A DNA stretch of 46,061 nucleotides, from positions 1 to 46,061 of the forward strand of contig CACYGY010000069.1 of the NCBI GenBank assembly GCA_902774025.1. Reading direction: 5' to 3'. The DNA comes from an uncultured Eubacteriales bacterium (GTDB lineage Bacteria > Bacillota > Clostridia > Christensenellales > Aristaeellaceae). The position numbers were made by a program, and so were the translations under genes. This document shows, one piece after another, positions 16,866 through 24,489 of the stretch; the first letter of the stretch is position 1; each line of letters starts with the position of its first letter. The notes beneath the pieces were generated by a model. It saw only the letters and a list, made by a program, of their open reading frames with translations, did not search any database and had not been told where the DNA came from.

Positions 16866-17746
16866 AGAGCTTCAGCTCCTTTCTCCGTGCACTGATCTGA
16901 AGAATCCTCCGGTTTTTCGTTCTTCTTCAGCCGTTTCTGCATGCACAGATTATATCGGTAAAAGACACCTTTGAACAGCACATGTTCCACAAGGTCCAGA
17001 TCCTGCTCCACGGGCAGCAGTCGGACGGCGGCCACGGCCTCTCCCAGCATGCCCGACATGGCGTCAAATACGGTATCCTCGTAGCCGGGCTGGTCATGGA
17101 ACTGGCGGAGCGGATTGAACCGGCCTTTTTTCATATCCTCATCATAGTCTTCCCAGGCGTCGCTGAGGTAGACAAACTGTCCCAGGGCGTGACCGGCTCT
17201 GCGAAACAGCGGGGCAAAGATGTCATTCCGGAAGGCAAAGACTTCCCCCAGCATCTCGCCGCTGAGGCGGCAAAGAAGGTCCACATCCTGACTTTCCGCA
17301 TCCTCCAGATGATGGATTTTTTCCAGTGTGTCCTGAATGATCCGGTCCTTCTCCGGATAGATGTCCCGCAGTCTGACCGTTTCCTTTTCCAGAATCCGGC
17401 ACAGCCTTTTCTGACCGCTCCGTTTTTCATCCCGCTCGTTGTCCAGACACTTGTAATAGGCCAGGAGCAGATTCATATCCGCACAGTATTCGGTCATGGA
17501 GGTTCTGCGGATCTGCCTTTTCTTCAGGGGATGCACAGGACACAGGCGGGTGTCATCCCTTTGCTCCGGCTCATAAACGGAGGAGAGCAGGATGCAGAGA
17601 AAGGTCAGATCATTGCTCAGCACAGCCCTGCCCATCTGTCCCAGGCGCTCATAAAGCGACTGACAGAGCCCGCAGTACCAGTGGCGGTAACGTTCCTGTC
17701 CTTCCTGGGAAAGATGCGTCGGGTCCACGGTGATATATCCAAACAT
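16862..17746 (-). CDS. DUF5685 family protein with prenyl-synthase-like Asp motifs
   Basis: A 294-residue, mostly helical soluble protein that I recognise as DUF5685 from its N-terminus (MFGYITVDP, then [15 protein letters not shown] with Cys25 and Cys28) and the [12 protein letters not shown] stretch. Two acidic motifs stand out: D102-x3-D106 in [10 protein letters not shown], and D196-x3-D200-x2-E203-D204 followed by KKGRFNP. The second resembles the second Asp motif of squalene/phytoene synthases (DxxxDxxED..GR.YLP). I infer an isoprenoid-synthase-like fold; no activity is shown. It lies 15 bases after the dnaK-like gene and overlaps dnaJ by 4 bases, tying it to a chaperone operon. Confidence 0.82.
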   Translation of the reverse strand: MFGYITVDPTHLSQEGQERYRHWYCGLCQSLYERLGQMGRAVLSNDLTFLCILLSSVYEPEQRDDTRLCPVHPLKKRQIRRTSMTEYCADMNLLLAYYKCLDNERDEKRSGQKRLCRILEKETVRLRDIYPEKDRIIQDTLEKIHHLEDAESQDVDLLCRLSGEMLGEVFAFRNDIFAPLFRRAGHALGQFVYLSDAWEDYDEDMKKGRFNPLRQFHDQPGYEDTVFDAMSGMLGEAVAAVRLLPVEQDLDLVEHVLFKGVFYRYNLCMQKRLKKNEKPEDSSDQCTEKGAEAL

Positions 17747-17761
17747 AAGCCTCGATCCTCT

Positions 17762-19497
17762 TTATACGTCCATGGCACCGTCGTCATGGACTTCGGAGTT
17801 GTTCTGCGTCCAGACACCTGACTGGTTCAGGGCCTGCTCCATGGCCTGAACATACATCTCCAGACGTGCCGTGTCCTGGGAGCGGATGGCGTTTTCCAGG
17901 TCCTGCATGACCTCGTCAATTCGCTTCCGGTCATCGCCCTTCAGCTTCCGGGCTTCATGCCGGGCGCGTGACAGCAGGGATTCCGCCCGGTTTTTCAGTT
18001 CCTCCTGCTTTTTCCGATTCCCTTCCTGGGCGGCGTAGGCTTCCGCGTCCCGCATGGCACGCTCAATATCCTGCTGGCTCATGCCGCTGGCTCCGGAAAC
18101 GGTGATATCCTGGCTTCTGCCCGTTCCCTGATCCCTGGCACTGACGTGCACGATGCCGTTGGTGTCAATGGAGAAAGTCACTTCAATCTTGGGTACGCCT
18201 GCCGGTGCCCGGCGGATGCCTTCCAGGCGGAAGCGGCCCAGGGAACGGTTGGCGGAGGCCATGGGGTTTTCCCCCTGAAGGACGTTGATTTCAACACTGG
18301 TCTGAAAACTGGCTGCGGTGCTGAAAATCTGGGATCGCTCCACGGGAAGGGAAGTGTTCCGGTCGATGATTTTGGCATACACATCTCCCACGGTTTCAAT
18401 GCCAAGGCTCAGACTGGTTACGTCAATCAGGAGCAGGCCCCCGACCTTTCCGGAGAGCACGCCTCCCTGAATACAGGCTCCCAGGGCCACACATTCGTCG
18501 GGATTGATGCCCCGGAAGGGATCCAGACCGGTGAGCTCCCGGACCTTGCGCTGCACCGCGGGAATCCGGGTACTTCCGCCCACCAGCAGGACTTTTTTCA
18601 GATCCCGGGAGGTGATCCCCGCATCCCGCATGGCCTGACGCACGGGTTCCTCGGTTTTGTTCACCAGATGCATGGTGAGCCGCTCAAAGGTCTCCCGGGT
18701 CAGAACCTGATCCATATGCCTGGGACCGGAAGGCGTCTGGATCAGGAAGGGGAGACTGATCTGCGTGCTGGCTGCCTGGGACAGCTCAATCTTGGCCTTC
18801 TCGGCGGCTTCACGGATGCGGGCCATGGCGGAAGCGTCACGGATCAGGTCCGTATGTTCCTTCTTATTGAATTCCTCCACCAGGTATTTGGCGATGCATG
18901 CATCAAAATCATCGCCTCCAAGGTGGGAATTCCCAGCGGTTGCCAGGACCTGAATCACATCATGGCTGATGTCCAGAATACTCACGTCGAAGGTTCCGCC
19001 CCCCAGGTCATAAACTCTTCCCTGTTCAGCCCGTAGGCCAGGGCGGCGGAGGTGGGCTCATTGATGATTCTCTCCACTCTGAGTCCGGCGATGCGTCCCG
19101 CGTCCCGGGTGGCCTGACGCTGGGCGTCGGAGAAATAGGCGGGCACCGTGATGACCGCTTCTTCCACGGGGCCGCCCAGATAGGCCTCGGCATCAGCCTT
19201 CAGTTTCTGAAGAATCATGGCAGAGATTTCCGGAGGCGCGTAGGATTTGCCGTCAATATCCATTTTCCATTCCGAGCCCATTTCCCGCTTGATGGAAGAA
19301 ATCGTTCTGCCGGGATTCAGAGCGGCCTGGCGCCGGGCAGCATCACCCACCAGACGTTTCCCGTCCTTTGTAAAGGCGACTACCGAGGGGGTGGTGGTTC
19401 GCCCCTCCGCGTTGGGGATGATGACGGCCTGATTGTTTTCCATGACCGACATGCACGAATTGGTGGTTCCGAGATCGATTCCAAGCAGATAACCCAT
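17762..19497 (-). pseudogene. dnaK: DnaK-like Hsp70 chaperone, broken by one frameshift
   Basis: Hsp70 uses ATP-driven cycles with J proteins to bind unfolded peptides. ATG at 19497 with AGGAGG 7 bases before it begins [20 protein letters not shown]. The first frame runs to [13 protein letters not shown] and then ends in a stop at 18982; the second resumes as [17 protein letters not shown] and continues to 17762. One base is missing near 19025-19026. The two parts together hold the whole nucleotide-binding domain, the linker (LLIDVTSLSLGIET, with Ser where Pro is usual), the beta domain and a shortened helical lid; about 578 residues against some 610-640 for canonical DnaK, lacking the usual acidic tail. 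grpE and hrcA are not adjacent. It may be a second Hsp70 paralogue, or the indel may be a sequencing error. Confidence 0.85.
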
Positions 19498-19603
19498 GGA
19501 GACACCTCCTGTCTGTTTACAGGGCTGTTGTAGCTTCCGATCATGAACTGAATATGAATAGAAGGGTGGAGATTTTCGCGGATTTTCCCGAAAGTGTCTT
19601 CTG

Positions 19604-19612
19604 TGATATACT
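19604..19612 (+). promoter_or_regulatory. Extended -10 promoter for the GNAT-cyclo-ligase gene
   Basis: TGATATACT reads as TG-n-TATACT, an extended -10. The -35 region is poor. It lies 124 bases before ATG 19736 in the divergent gap with the dnaK-like gene. No CIRCE inverted repeat was seen in this gap. Confidence 0.4.
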
Positions 19613-19735
19613 CTGGGGGAAAAGGCCGGGAACCTCCGGCGCACGCGCTTCTTAACAGACTCTGAGAAAAACAGCCGGATTTCCGGGGCATTCAGAAAAC
19701 CCTGTCGGAATCCGCTGGATGAGGGATCACGGAAC

Positions 19736-20812
19736 ATGGAAAAAGTCAGCATCCGGTCAGCAGTACCGGAGGACGCGGAAATTCTGACGGGACTGGAAAG
19801 CAGATGCTTTCCTCCACAGGAAGCGGCGGACGCGGAAAGAATCCGGGAGAGAACCGCCCGTTTCGCGGACCGGTACCTGATCCTGGAAAGGAACGGGAAG
19901 GCTCTGGCCTGTATGGGGGGCTGCTGCTCCGATGAAATGCACCTTACGGACGACATGTACGCACAGGCATGGAAACATGACGCTCATGGGGACTGGCAGA
20001 TGATCTTCAGCGTCTGCACTCTTCCGGAAGCGGAGAGGCAGGGCTGTGCGGCCCGGCTGATCCGCGCCTTTCAGAAGAGGATCTGTGAGGAAGGCCGAAG
20101 GGGCCTCGTGCTTACCTGCAAGCCCGGCATGCGGTCCTTTTACGCTTCCTTCGGCTTCCGGGACGAAGGGATTTCCGCGTCCCTGCACGGCGGAGCGGTC
20201 TGGCATGAGATGCGCTGGTGCCCGGGAGATCCGGCGTATGCGGGAGATGCGGGAAAGCCGGAAATGCGCGCGAAGATCCGCGCCGGATACCGGCATCTCC
20301 GGACACAGGAAATGAGGGAGGCGGATCTGCGGATCCGGGACAGACTTCTGCCCTTTCTGCGGGGCAGAGGCGGCGCTGTATTCCTTTACCGGGCTTCCGG
20401 GGACGAAGTCAGTCTGCAGTGCCTTGGTGAGCGCCTTCTTCAGGAAGGCGTGCGGGTGGGTGTACCCAGGTGCGCGGGGCACGGAATCATGGAGTGCGTG
20501 GAGATTGACCGGGACACAACCTTTCACACAGGCCGGTACGGTCTGGAGGAGGCGGACAGCGAAAGGGTGATTCCTCCCGGGGAGATCGGCACGGTCCTGG
20601 TTCCCTGTGTCGCTCTGGACCCGGACGGTTATCGCCTGGGTCAGGGCGGCGGCTATTATGACCGCTTTCTTCCCCGCACCGGGGCTCTCCGGGTGGGTGT
20701 CTCCTACGCCTGGCGCATCCGGCCGGTTCCCCGGAGTGATCATGATATACGCATGGATCTGGGCGTGACAGACCTGGAATGGATGGACTGGGAAAGGGGG
20801 GCAGGAACATGA
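19736..20812 (+). CDS. Fusion of GNAT acetyltransferase and 5-formyltetrahydrofolate cyclo-ligase
   Basis: A 358-residue two-domain protein. Residues 1 to about 160 are a GNAT domain ([20 protein letters not shown], then [20 protein letters not shown] as the acetyl-CoA loop, and [11 protein letters not shown]). Residues from about 180 form a 5-formyltetrahydrofolate cyclo-ligase (YgfA/MTHFS): KIRAGYRHL with the start-helix Arg residues, EVSLQCL, and the nucleotide signature [20 protein letters not shown] near residue 290-306 followed by DRFL. The second half would convert 5-formyl-THF to 5,10-methenyl-THF using ATP. The GNAT substrate is unknown. The reading frame is continuous through the join, so this is a true fusion. 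It overlaps the next gene by ATGA. Confidence 0.87.
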   Translation: MEKVSIRSAVPEDAEILTGLESRCFPPQEAADAERIRERTARFADRYLILERNGKALACMGGCCSDEMHLTDDMYAQAWKHDAHGDWQMIFSVCTLPEAERQGCAARLIRAFQKRICEEGRRGLVLTCKPGMRSFYASFGFRDEGISASLHGGAVWHEMRWCPGDPAYAGDAGKPEMRAKIRAGYRHLRTQEMREADLRIRDRLLPFLRGRGGAVFLYRASGDEVSLQCLGERLLQEGVRVGVPRCAGHGIMECVEIDRDTTFHTGRYGLEEADSERVIPPGEIGTVLVPCVALDPDGYRLGQGGGYYDRFLPRTGALRVGVSYAWRIRPVPRSDHDIRMDLGVTDLEWMDWERGAGT

Positions 20813-21441
20813 AGGTCACACAGATACTTCCGGATGATTACCGGGAGGTTCTTTATCTGGACATGAACAGGGACACGAAAACACGGGGCCGTCTGGCACT
20901 GGTCAGCTTTGGGGTGATGGTGCTCATGACGGTGGGCATGTCCCTGCTCCGTCCCATCCGGGCCTTGTTTGACATGGACGGGGGCCTGATGCTGTATATC
21001 CTCCGCTTCGTGGTGCTGATTGCGTCCTATATGGGATACGTGGTGCTTCACGAGAGGGTCCATGGCGCGGCCATGAAAATGCTGAAAGCGGATCGGGTCC
21101 GGTTCGGATGGACGGGCATGTATCCCTGGGCGGGGAGCGAAATCGACCACTTTGACCGGGGCGCCTATACCCTGGTGGCTCTCTCACCCCTTGCGGTTTT
21201 TCTGCTTCTGCTGGGCATTCTCTGTCTGATTCTGCCCCCTGACTGGTTCTGGGTGGCGTATCTCCTGCAGGTGATCAATATTTGCGGTTCGGTCAGAGAC
21301 CTGTACGTCCTGCTGCGGATCAGCCGGATCAGGGGACCCGTTCTGGTGCGGGAAACCGGAATGAACACGACGGTGTATTCAGGCTCCCGGGAGAGGCCGG
21401 ATTCAGGCGATAAGGGGCGGAATCCGGCAGGAATGCCGTGA
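20809..21441 (+). CDS. DUF3267 membrane protein with HExxH metalloprotease-like motif
   Basis: A 210-residue membrane protein with about four helices (LALVSFGVMVLMTVGMSLL; LMLYILRFVVLIASYMGYVV; LVALSPLAVFLLLLGILCLI; WFWVAYLLQVINICG). The motif HERVHG (His81, Glu82, His85) lies at the end of the second helix, as in the DUF3267 family, which resembles site-2 metalloproteases. After the fourth helix SVRDLY supplies an Asp that may be the third metal ligand. ATG 20809 is preferred because it overlaps the upstream stop (ATGA) and follows AAAGGGGGG; the longer frame to 20779 lies within the previous gene. A role in intramembrane cleavage is inference. Confidence 0.78.
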   Translation: MKVTQILPDDYREVLYLDMNRDTKTRGRLALVSFGVMVLMTVGMSLLRPIRALFDMDGGLMLYILRFVVLIASYMGYVVLHERVHGAAMKMLKADRVRFGWTGMYPWAGSEIDHFDRGAYTLVALSPLAVFLLLLGILCLILPPDWFWVAYLLQVINICGSVRDLYVLLRISRIRGPVLVRETGMNTTVYSGSRERPDSGDKGRNPAGMP

Positions 21442-21445
21442 AAAC

Positions 21446-21474
21446 GTGACATTGAGGCTGTTGTGTGATAAGAT
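21446..21474 (+). promoter_or_regulatory. Extended -10 promoter ahead of the WG-repeat gene
   Basis: GTGACA (21446-21451) and TAAGAT (21469-21474) with 17 bases between, and TG one base before the -10. Five of six -35 positions match consensus. Confidence 0.55.
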
Positions 21475-21533
21475 AGCCGGGCACGCCTGAGTGCCGGGCA
21501 CCGGGTGTAGTGGCCGTGGAGGTGTATCTGATC

Positions 21534-23165
21534 ATGCGTAGGCAGTTTCTGATGCGTGTTCTGTTTCCTTTTGCCTTTCTGGGGATCCCGGAAGCGGACA
21601 CAGCTGGGGACGGCAGCCGGGTAAGGAAACCGGAGGGAAAACACGGAGAGAAAACTGCGGACGCTGCCAGGAGAAGACCCCGTCCGCCCAGACCGGCCCT
21701 GCGGGGTGAGCAGGCGGTGGAAGGGGAGAGGAAGGATACACTCCCCGGCCCCGTTCGCCGTATGAATCCCAGGAAACGGGCGGATGGAACTCCGGAGAAT
21801 GCAGAGGCGGGGAACACGGCCGCTCTGCCCCGCAAAGGGCGGAACCGGCCGGCTCCTTCCCAGAACCGGGTTTCGGAGAACCGCAGCCGGGGTGAAGGAA
21901 AGGGACGCGGAGAAGGTCTGAAGGACAGGGGAAGCGGTCGGGAAGAGGAAAAACCGGCCGAAGGACGTAAGACCCGTTCCAGAACCAGACCTGCTTTGGT
22001 CAGGGAGAATCCCGCTCCGGGGCATGAACGCTCTTCCCGCAGAACCCCGGGCGAACGGTCTCAGGGTGAAAGCAGGGGCAGGGGTGAGGAAAAAGGCGAC
22101 CGGATGATCACCGGACGCAGGGAAAAGGCCGGTCCGATCCAGCTGGCGGAGGAAGTCATCAGCCTGGGCTGCGGGGTGTTTGCCTATCAGGACGGACAGG
22201 GCAATCACCGCGGCCTTCTGGATGCGACCACCCGCATCTCCCTGGATACGCCCTTCCAGGTGACGGGCATTTTCCAGGACGGTCTGGCACCTGTGGAGGA
22301 AAAGGGCCGCTGGGGATTCATTGACGTACACGGCCGTACGGCCATTCCCTGTGTCTGGGACGCGGTATCGGGTTTTCATGATGGACAGGCTGTGGTGGAA
22401 AAACGGGGACGCAAAATTGTCATTGACGTGAGCGGACAGGAGATGGACGTGCCGGAATGGCGCAGAGGTCTCGTGTTCTCCGAGGGTCTGGCGCCTTTCC
22501 AGGAGAACGGTCTTTACGGGTTCAGGAATGAGGAGGGACAGGTGGTTCTGCCCGCCACCTACGAGAAGACGGGCCGTTTCCATGAGGGCGTGTGCACGGT
22601 TCAGAAAAACCGGAAATGGGGTTTCATTCTTCCCACAGGGGAAATCCTGGGGAGCATAGACTGGGACATGGCCCTGGAGATGAGCGAGGGCATGGGCGGT
22701 GTGTGCGTCAACAACCGGTATGGCTATGTGGACAGCAGGGGCAGGATGGTCGTGGAGCCTGTCTATGAATATGTGAGCGGATACCGGGACGGCCTGAGCG
22801 TGGTGGCCCGGGGCGGCCGCTTCGGATGCATTGATCTTCACGGATGGGAAGCCATTGAGATGCAGTATGAGTTCATCGCTCCCTTCGCCGACGGACTGGC
22901 CGTCATGGAAAAGGGCGGCAGGCGTGGCTATATCAATCTCAAGGGAGAAGTGGTGGTGGAACCTGTCTGGGAGGCCAGCTATGCCTTCTCGGAAGGTCTG
23001 GCGGCGGTGATGAAAGACGGAAAATGGGGATTCATCCGTCCCGACGGGAGCCAGGCTGTTCCCTGCGCTTTCCGTCAGGTGAGTTCCTTCACCGACGGGT
23101 TTGCCTGTGTCAGAACGGAAAAAGGCTGGAATATTATTCAGCAGGACGGTCAGTGCCTGCTGTGA
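21534..23165 (+). CDS. WG-repeat protein with basic disordered N-terminus
   Basis: From ATG 21534 (GGAGG at 21518-21522; GTG codons at 21510 and 21516 are alternatives) the protein has 543 residues. The first ~190 residues are Arg/Pro/Gly/Glu-rich and look disordered. The rest is built of about seven WG (beta-hairpin) repeats of roughly 45 residues each, for example GRWGFIDVHGRTAIPCVWDA, RKWGFILPTGEIL, NRYGYVDSRGRMVVEPVYEY, RRGYINLKGEVVVEPVWEA and GKWGFIRPDGSQAVPCAF. WG repeats are common, probably protein-binding modules with no known catalytic role. No clear signal peptide is present, although FLMRVLFPFAFLG near the start is hydrophobic. Confidence 0.87.
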   Translation: MRRQFLMRVLFPFAFLGIPEADTAGDGSRVRKPEGKHGEKTADAARRRPRPPRPALRGEQAVEGERKDTLPGPVRRMNPRKRADGTPENAEAGNTAALPRKGRNRPAPSQNRVSENRSRGEGKGRGEGLKDRGSGREEEKPAEGRKTRSRTRPALVRENPAPGHERSSRRTPGERSQGESRGRGEEKGDRMITGRREKAGPIQLAEEVISLGCGVFAYQDGQGNHRGLLDATTRISLDTPFQVTGIFQDGLAPVEEKGRWGFIDVHGRTAIPCVWDAVSGFHDGQAVVEKRGRKIVIDVSGQEMDVPEWRRGLVFSEGLAPFQENGLYGFRNEEGQVVLPATYEKTGRFHEGVCTVQKNRKWGFILPTGEILGSIDWDMALEMSEGMGGVCVNNRYGYVDSRGRMVVEPVYEYVSGYRDGLSVVARGGRFGCIDLHGWEAIEMQYEFIAPFADGLAVMEKGGRRGYINLKGEVVVEPVWEASYAFSEGLAAVMKDGKWGFIRPDGSQAVPCAFRQVSSFTDGFACVRTEKGWNIIQQDGQCLL

Positions 23166-23171
23166 AGCGGA

Positions 23172-23198
23172 GAGGCACCGGCATGAGTCCGGTGCCTC
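23172..23198 (+). terminator. Hairpin after the WG-repeat gene
   Basis: GAGGCACCGG (23172-23181) pairs with CCGGTGCCTC (23189-23198) around a seven-base loop. No T run follows, so it may be a weak terminator or an mRNA 3'-end stabiliser before the HAD gene. Confidence 0.5.
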
Positions 23199-23221
23199 GC
23201 GCTGTCTGAGGGGGGAAAGGG

Positions 23222-24064
23222 ATGAAGGGAAGATACCGCCTCATGGCCATGGACGTGGACGGGACGGTGCTCACCGACGACAAGCAGCTTCCGGACAGAG
23301 TCCTTGACTCGATCCGGGAACTGCGCGCATCCGGATGTCTCGCGGTGATTGCCACCGGGAGAGCGCTTTCGGAAATGGGACCTCTTCGGGAACTCCTAGA
23401 GAGCTGCGATCTGGCAATCCTGGAGAGCGGAGCGCTGCTCTATGACATTTTGAGGGAAAGGGTGATGAAACGGCGGGTCTTCCGGAAGGAGACAGTCCTT
23501 TCCATCCTGGAGACGGCCTGTGAGGAGGACTGCATGCTCTATGCCTTCTCCGAGGGCATGGGATATATGGGCAGAGAGGACCTTGAGAATCTGGAGCACT
23601 ATCACATGCAGCCATACCGCGCCTTGTATGAAAATCATGTCTGCCTTCTGGATGATGCAGGAAAGTCCCTCAGAGGGATGGCGGACGGGATTGAAAAGAT
23701 CCTGATCTACCATGCGACGGAAGCGGGAAGGGAAAACACCGCGCGCCGCTGCGCGGGACTGGATGCGGAAATGGCTTTTGCGGAAAGGACCAGTCTCGAG
23801 CTTTCCCCCGGGGGCATCAGCAAGGGCGCTTCCCTGAGGGAACTCTGTGCGCTCCTGGGGCTGGAGCTTTCGGAATGCGCCGCCATCGGGGATGCGGAGA
23901 ATGATCTGAGCATGCTGGAAATCGCGGGCGTGTCCTTCGCCATGGGCAATGCCCCGGAAAGGATCAGGGCCCGGGCGGATCGGGTTGTGGGGGACAACAA
24001 TCACGGGGGTGTGGCTGAAGCCGTGGATTATCTCCTGAGACACGGACTGAACGTTTATTCCTGA
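23222..24064 (+). CDS. Cof-type HAD-superfamily hydrolase
   Basis: A 280-residue cytosolic phosphatase of the Cof/type IIB HAD family. Motif I is MAMDVDGTVLTDDK, motif II is VIATGRA, the conserved Lys lies in ISKGASLRELC, and motif IV is AAIGDAENDLSMLEIAGVSF, followed by AMGNAPERI and ADRVVGDNNHGGVAEAV, as is usual. The cap domain lies between. Members act on sugar phosphates, flavin mononucleotide or other small phosphates; the substrate cannot be read. GGGGGGAAAGGG precedes the start. Confidence 0.9.
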   Translation: MKGRYRLMAMDVDGTVLTDDKQLPDRVLDSIRELRASGCLAVIATGRALSEMGPLRELLESCDLAILESGALLYDILRERVMKRRVFRKETVLSILETACEEDCMLYAFSEGMGYMGREDLENLEHYHMQPYRALYENHVCLLDDAGKSLRGMADGIEKILIYHATEAGRENTARRCAGLDAEMAFAERTSLELSPGGISKGASLRELCALLGLELSECAAIGDAENDLSMLEIAGVSFAMGNAPERIRARADRVVGDNNHGGVAEAVDYLLRHGLNVYS

Positions 24065-24167
24065 ATCCCCGGGAAGCGGATCGGCCGGCAGAAGGGTCAC
24101 GGATGCGGTGAAGAACAGTGAGGAAAAAAGCCAGTGTGAAGAATGTCCCGGAGAATCCGTGATCCGA

Positions 24168-24197
24168 GCCTTCTGTGTGAATTCACAGAAGGCTTTT
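24168..24197 (+). terminator. Rho-independent terminator after the HAD gene
   Basis: GCCTTCTGTG (24168-24177) pairs with CACAGAAGGC (24184-24193) around TGAATT, followed by TTTT. It lies about 100 bases after the HAD stop. Confidence 0.8.
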
Positions 24198-24365
24198 CAA
24201 TTGCAAAAAATCGTTACAGATTCGCAAAAGTTTTCCGGGTGTTCTGACGCATTCAATCCGGGAAAAATCAATATACAGCGGATGCGGGTGACAGAACCAT
24301 ACCATATGTTGAAACCGAGAGGGAAGACGGGATCAAAACAAAAAAGACGTAAAAATGTCGCCGAC
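24198..24365 (+). other. Non-coding gap, nothing recognised
   Basis: The gap from 24065 to 24489 holds the HAD terminator, this A-rich stretch, a promoter and a leader hairpin. The stretch itself is richer in A/T than its surroundings. I see no gene or RNA in it; an open frame at 24108-24380 runs through the terminator and has no ribosome site. Confidence 0.5.
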
Positions 24366-24395
24366 TTGCAAAATAAATGAAACATAATCTATAAT
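24366..24395 (+). promoter_or_regulatory. Promoter for the surface-protein operon
   Basis: TTGCAA (24366-24371) and a perfect TATAAT (24390-24395) with 18 bases between. A start near 24402 gives a leader of about 88 bases that contains the hairpin at 24444-24468. Confidence 0.68.
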
Positions 24396-24443
24396 AGCGT
24401 GGGGTTCTGTCAGGGATTGACAGAGACTGAATGGGAGAGATGA

Positions 24444-24468
24444 CGATCCGGAATCACATTCCGGATCG
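24444..24468 (+). promoter_or_regulatory. Perfect leader hairpin before the ribosome site
   Basis: CGATCCGGAAT and ATTCCGGATCG form a perfect 11-pair stem with a three-base loop (CAC). It ends 8 bases before AGGAGG at 24477-24482. No T run follows. It may stabilise the 5' end of the mRNA or be a protein-binding site. Confidence 0.55.
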
Positions 24469-24489
24469 ATGATGACAGGAGGGTTTCAA

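Noticed and set aside
19498..19735. CIRCE element for HrcA before the dnaK-like gene
   Set aside because: No TTAGCACTC-N9-GAGTGCTAA or near match exists in the divergent gap.
21475..21505. GCCGGGCAC duplication as a regulatory hairpin before the WG gene
   Set aside because: The two copies are direct repeats; only a five-pair GGCAC/GTGCC stem can form, too weak to call.
21165..22841. 558-residue minus-strand frame opposite the WG-repeat gene
   Set aside because: Composition is Pro/Arg/Ser-rich shadow sequence, and the plus strand carries well-formed WG repeats.
24108..24380. 90-residue open frame in the 24.1-24.4 kb gap
   Set aside because: It runs through the HAD terminator, lacks a ribosome site and has no recognisable content.
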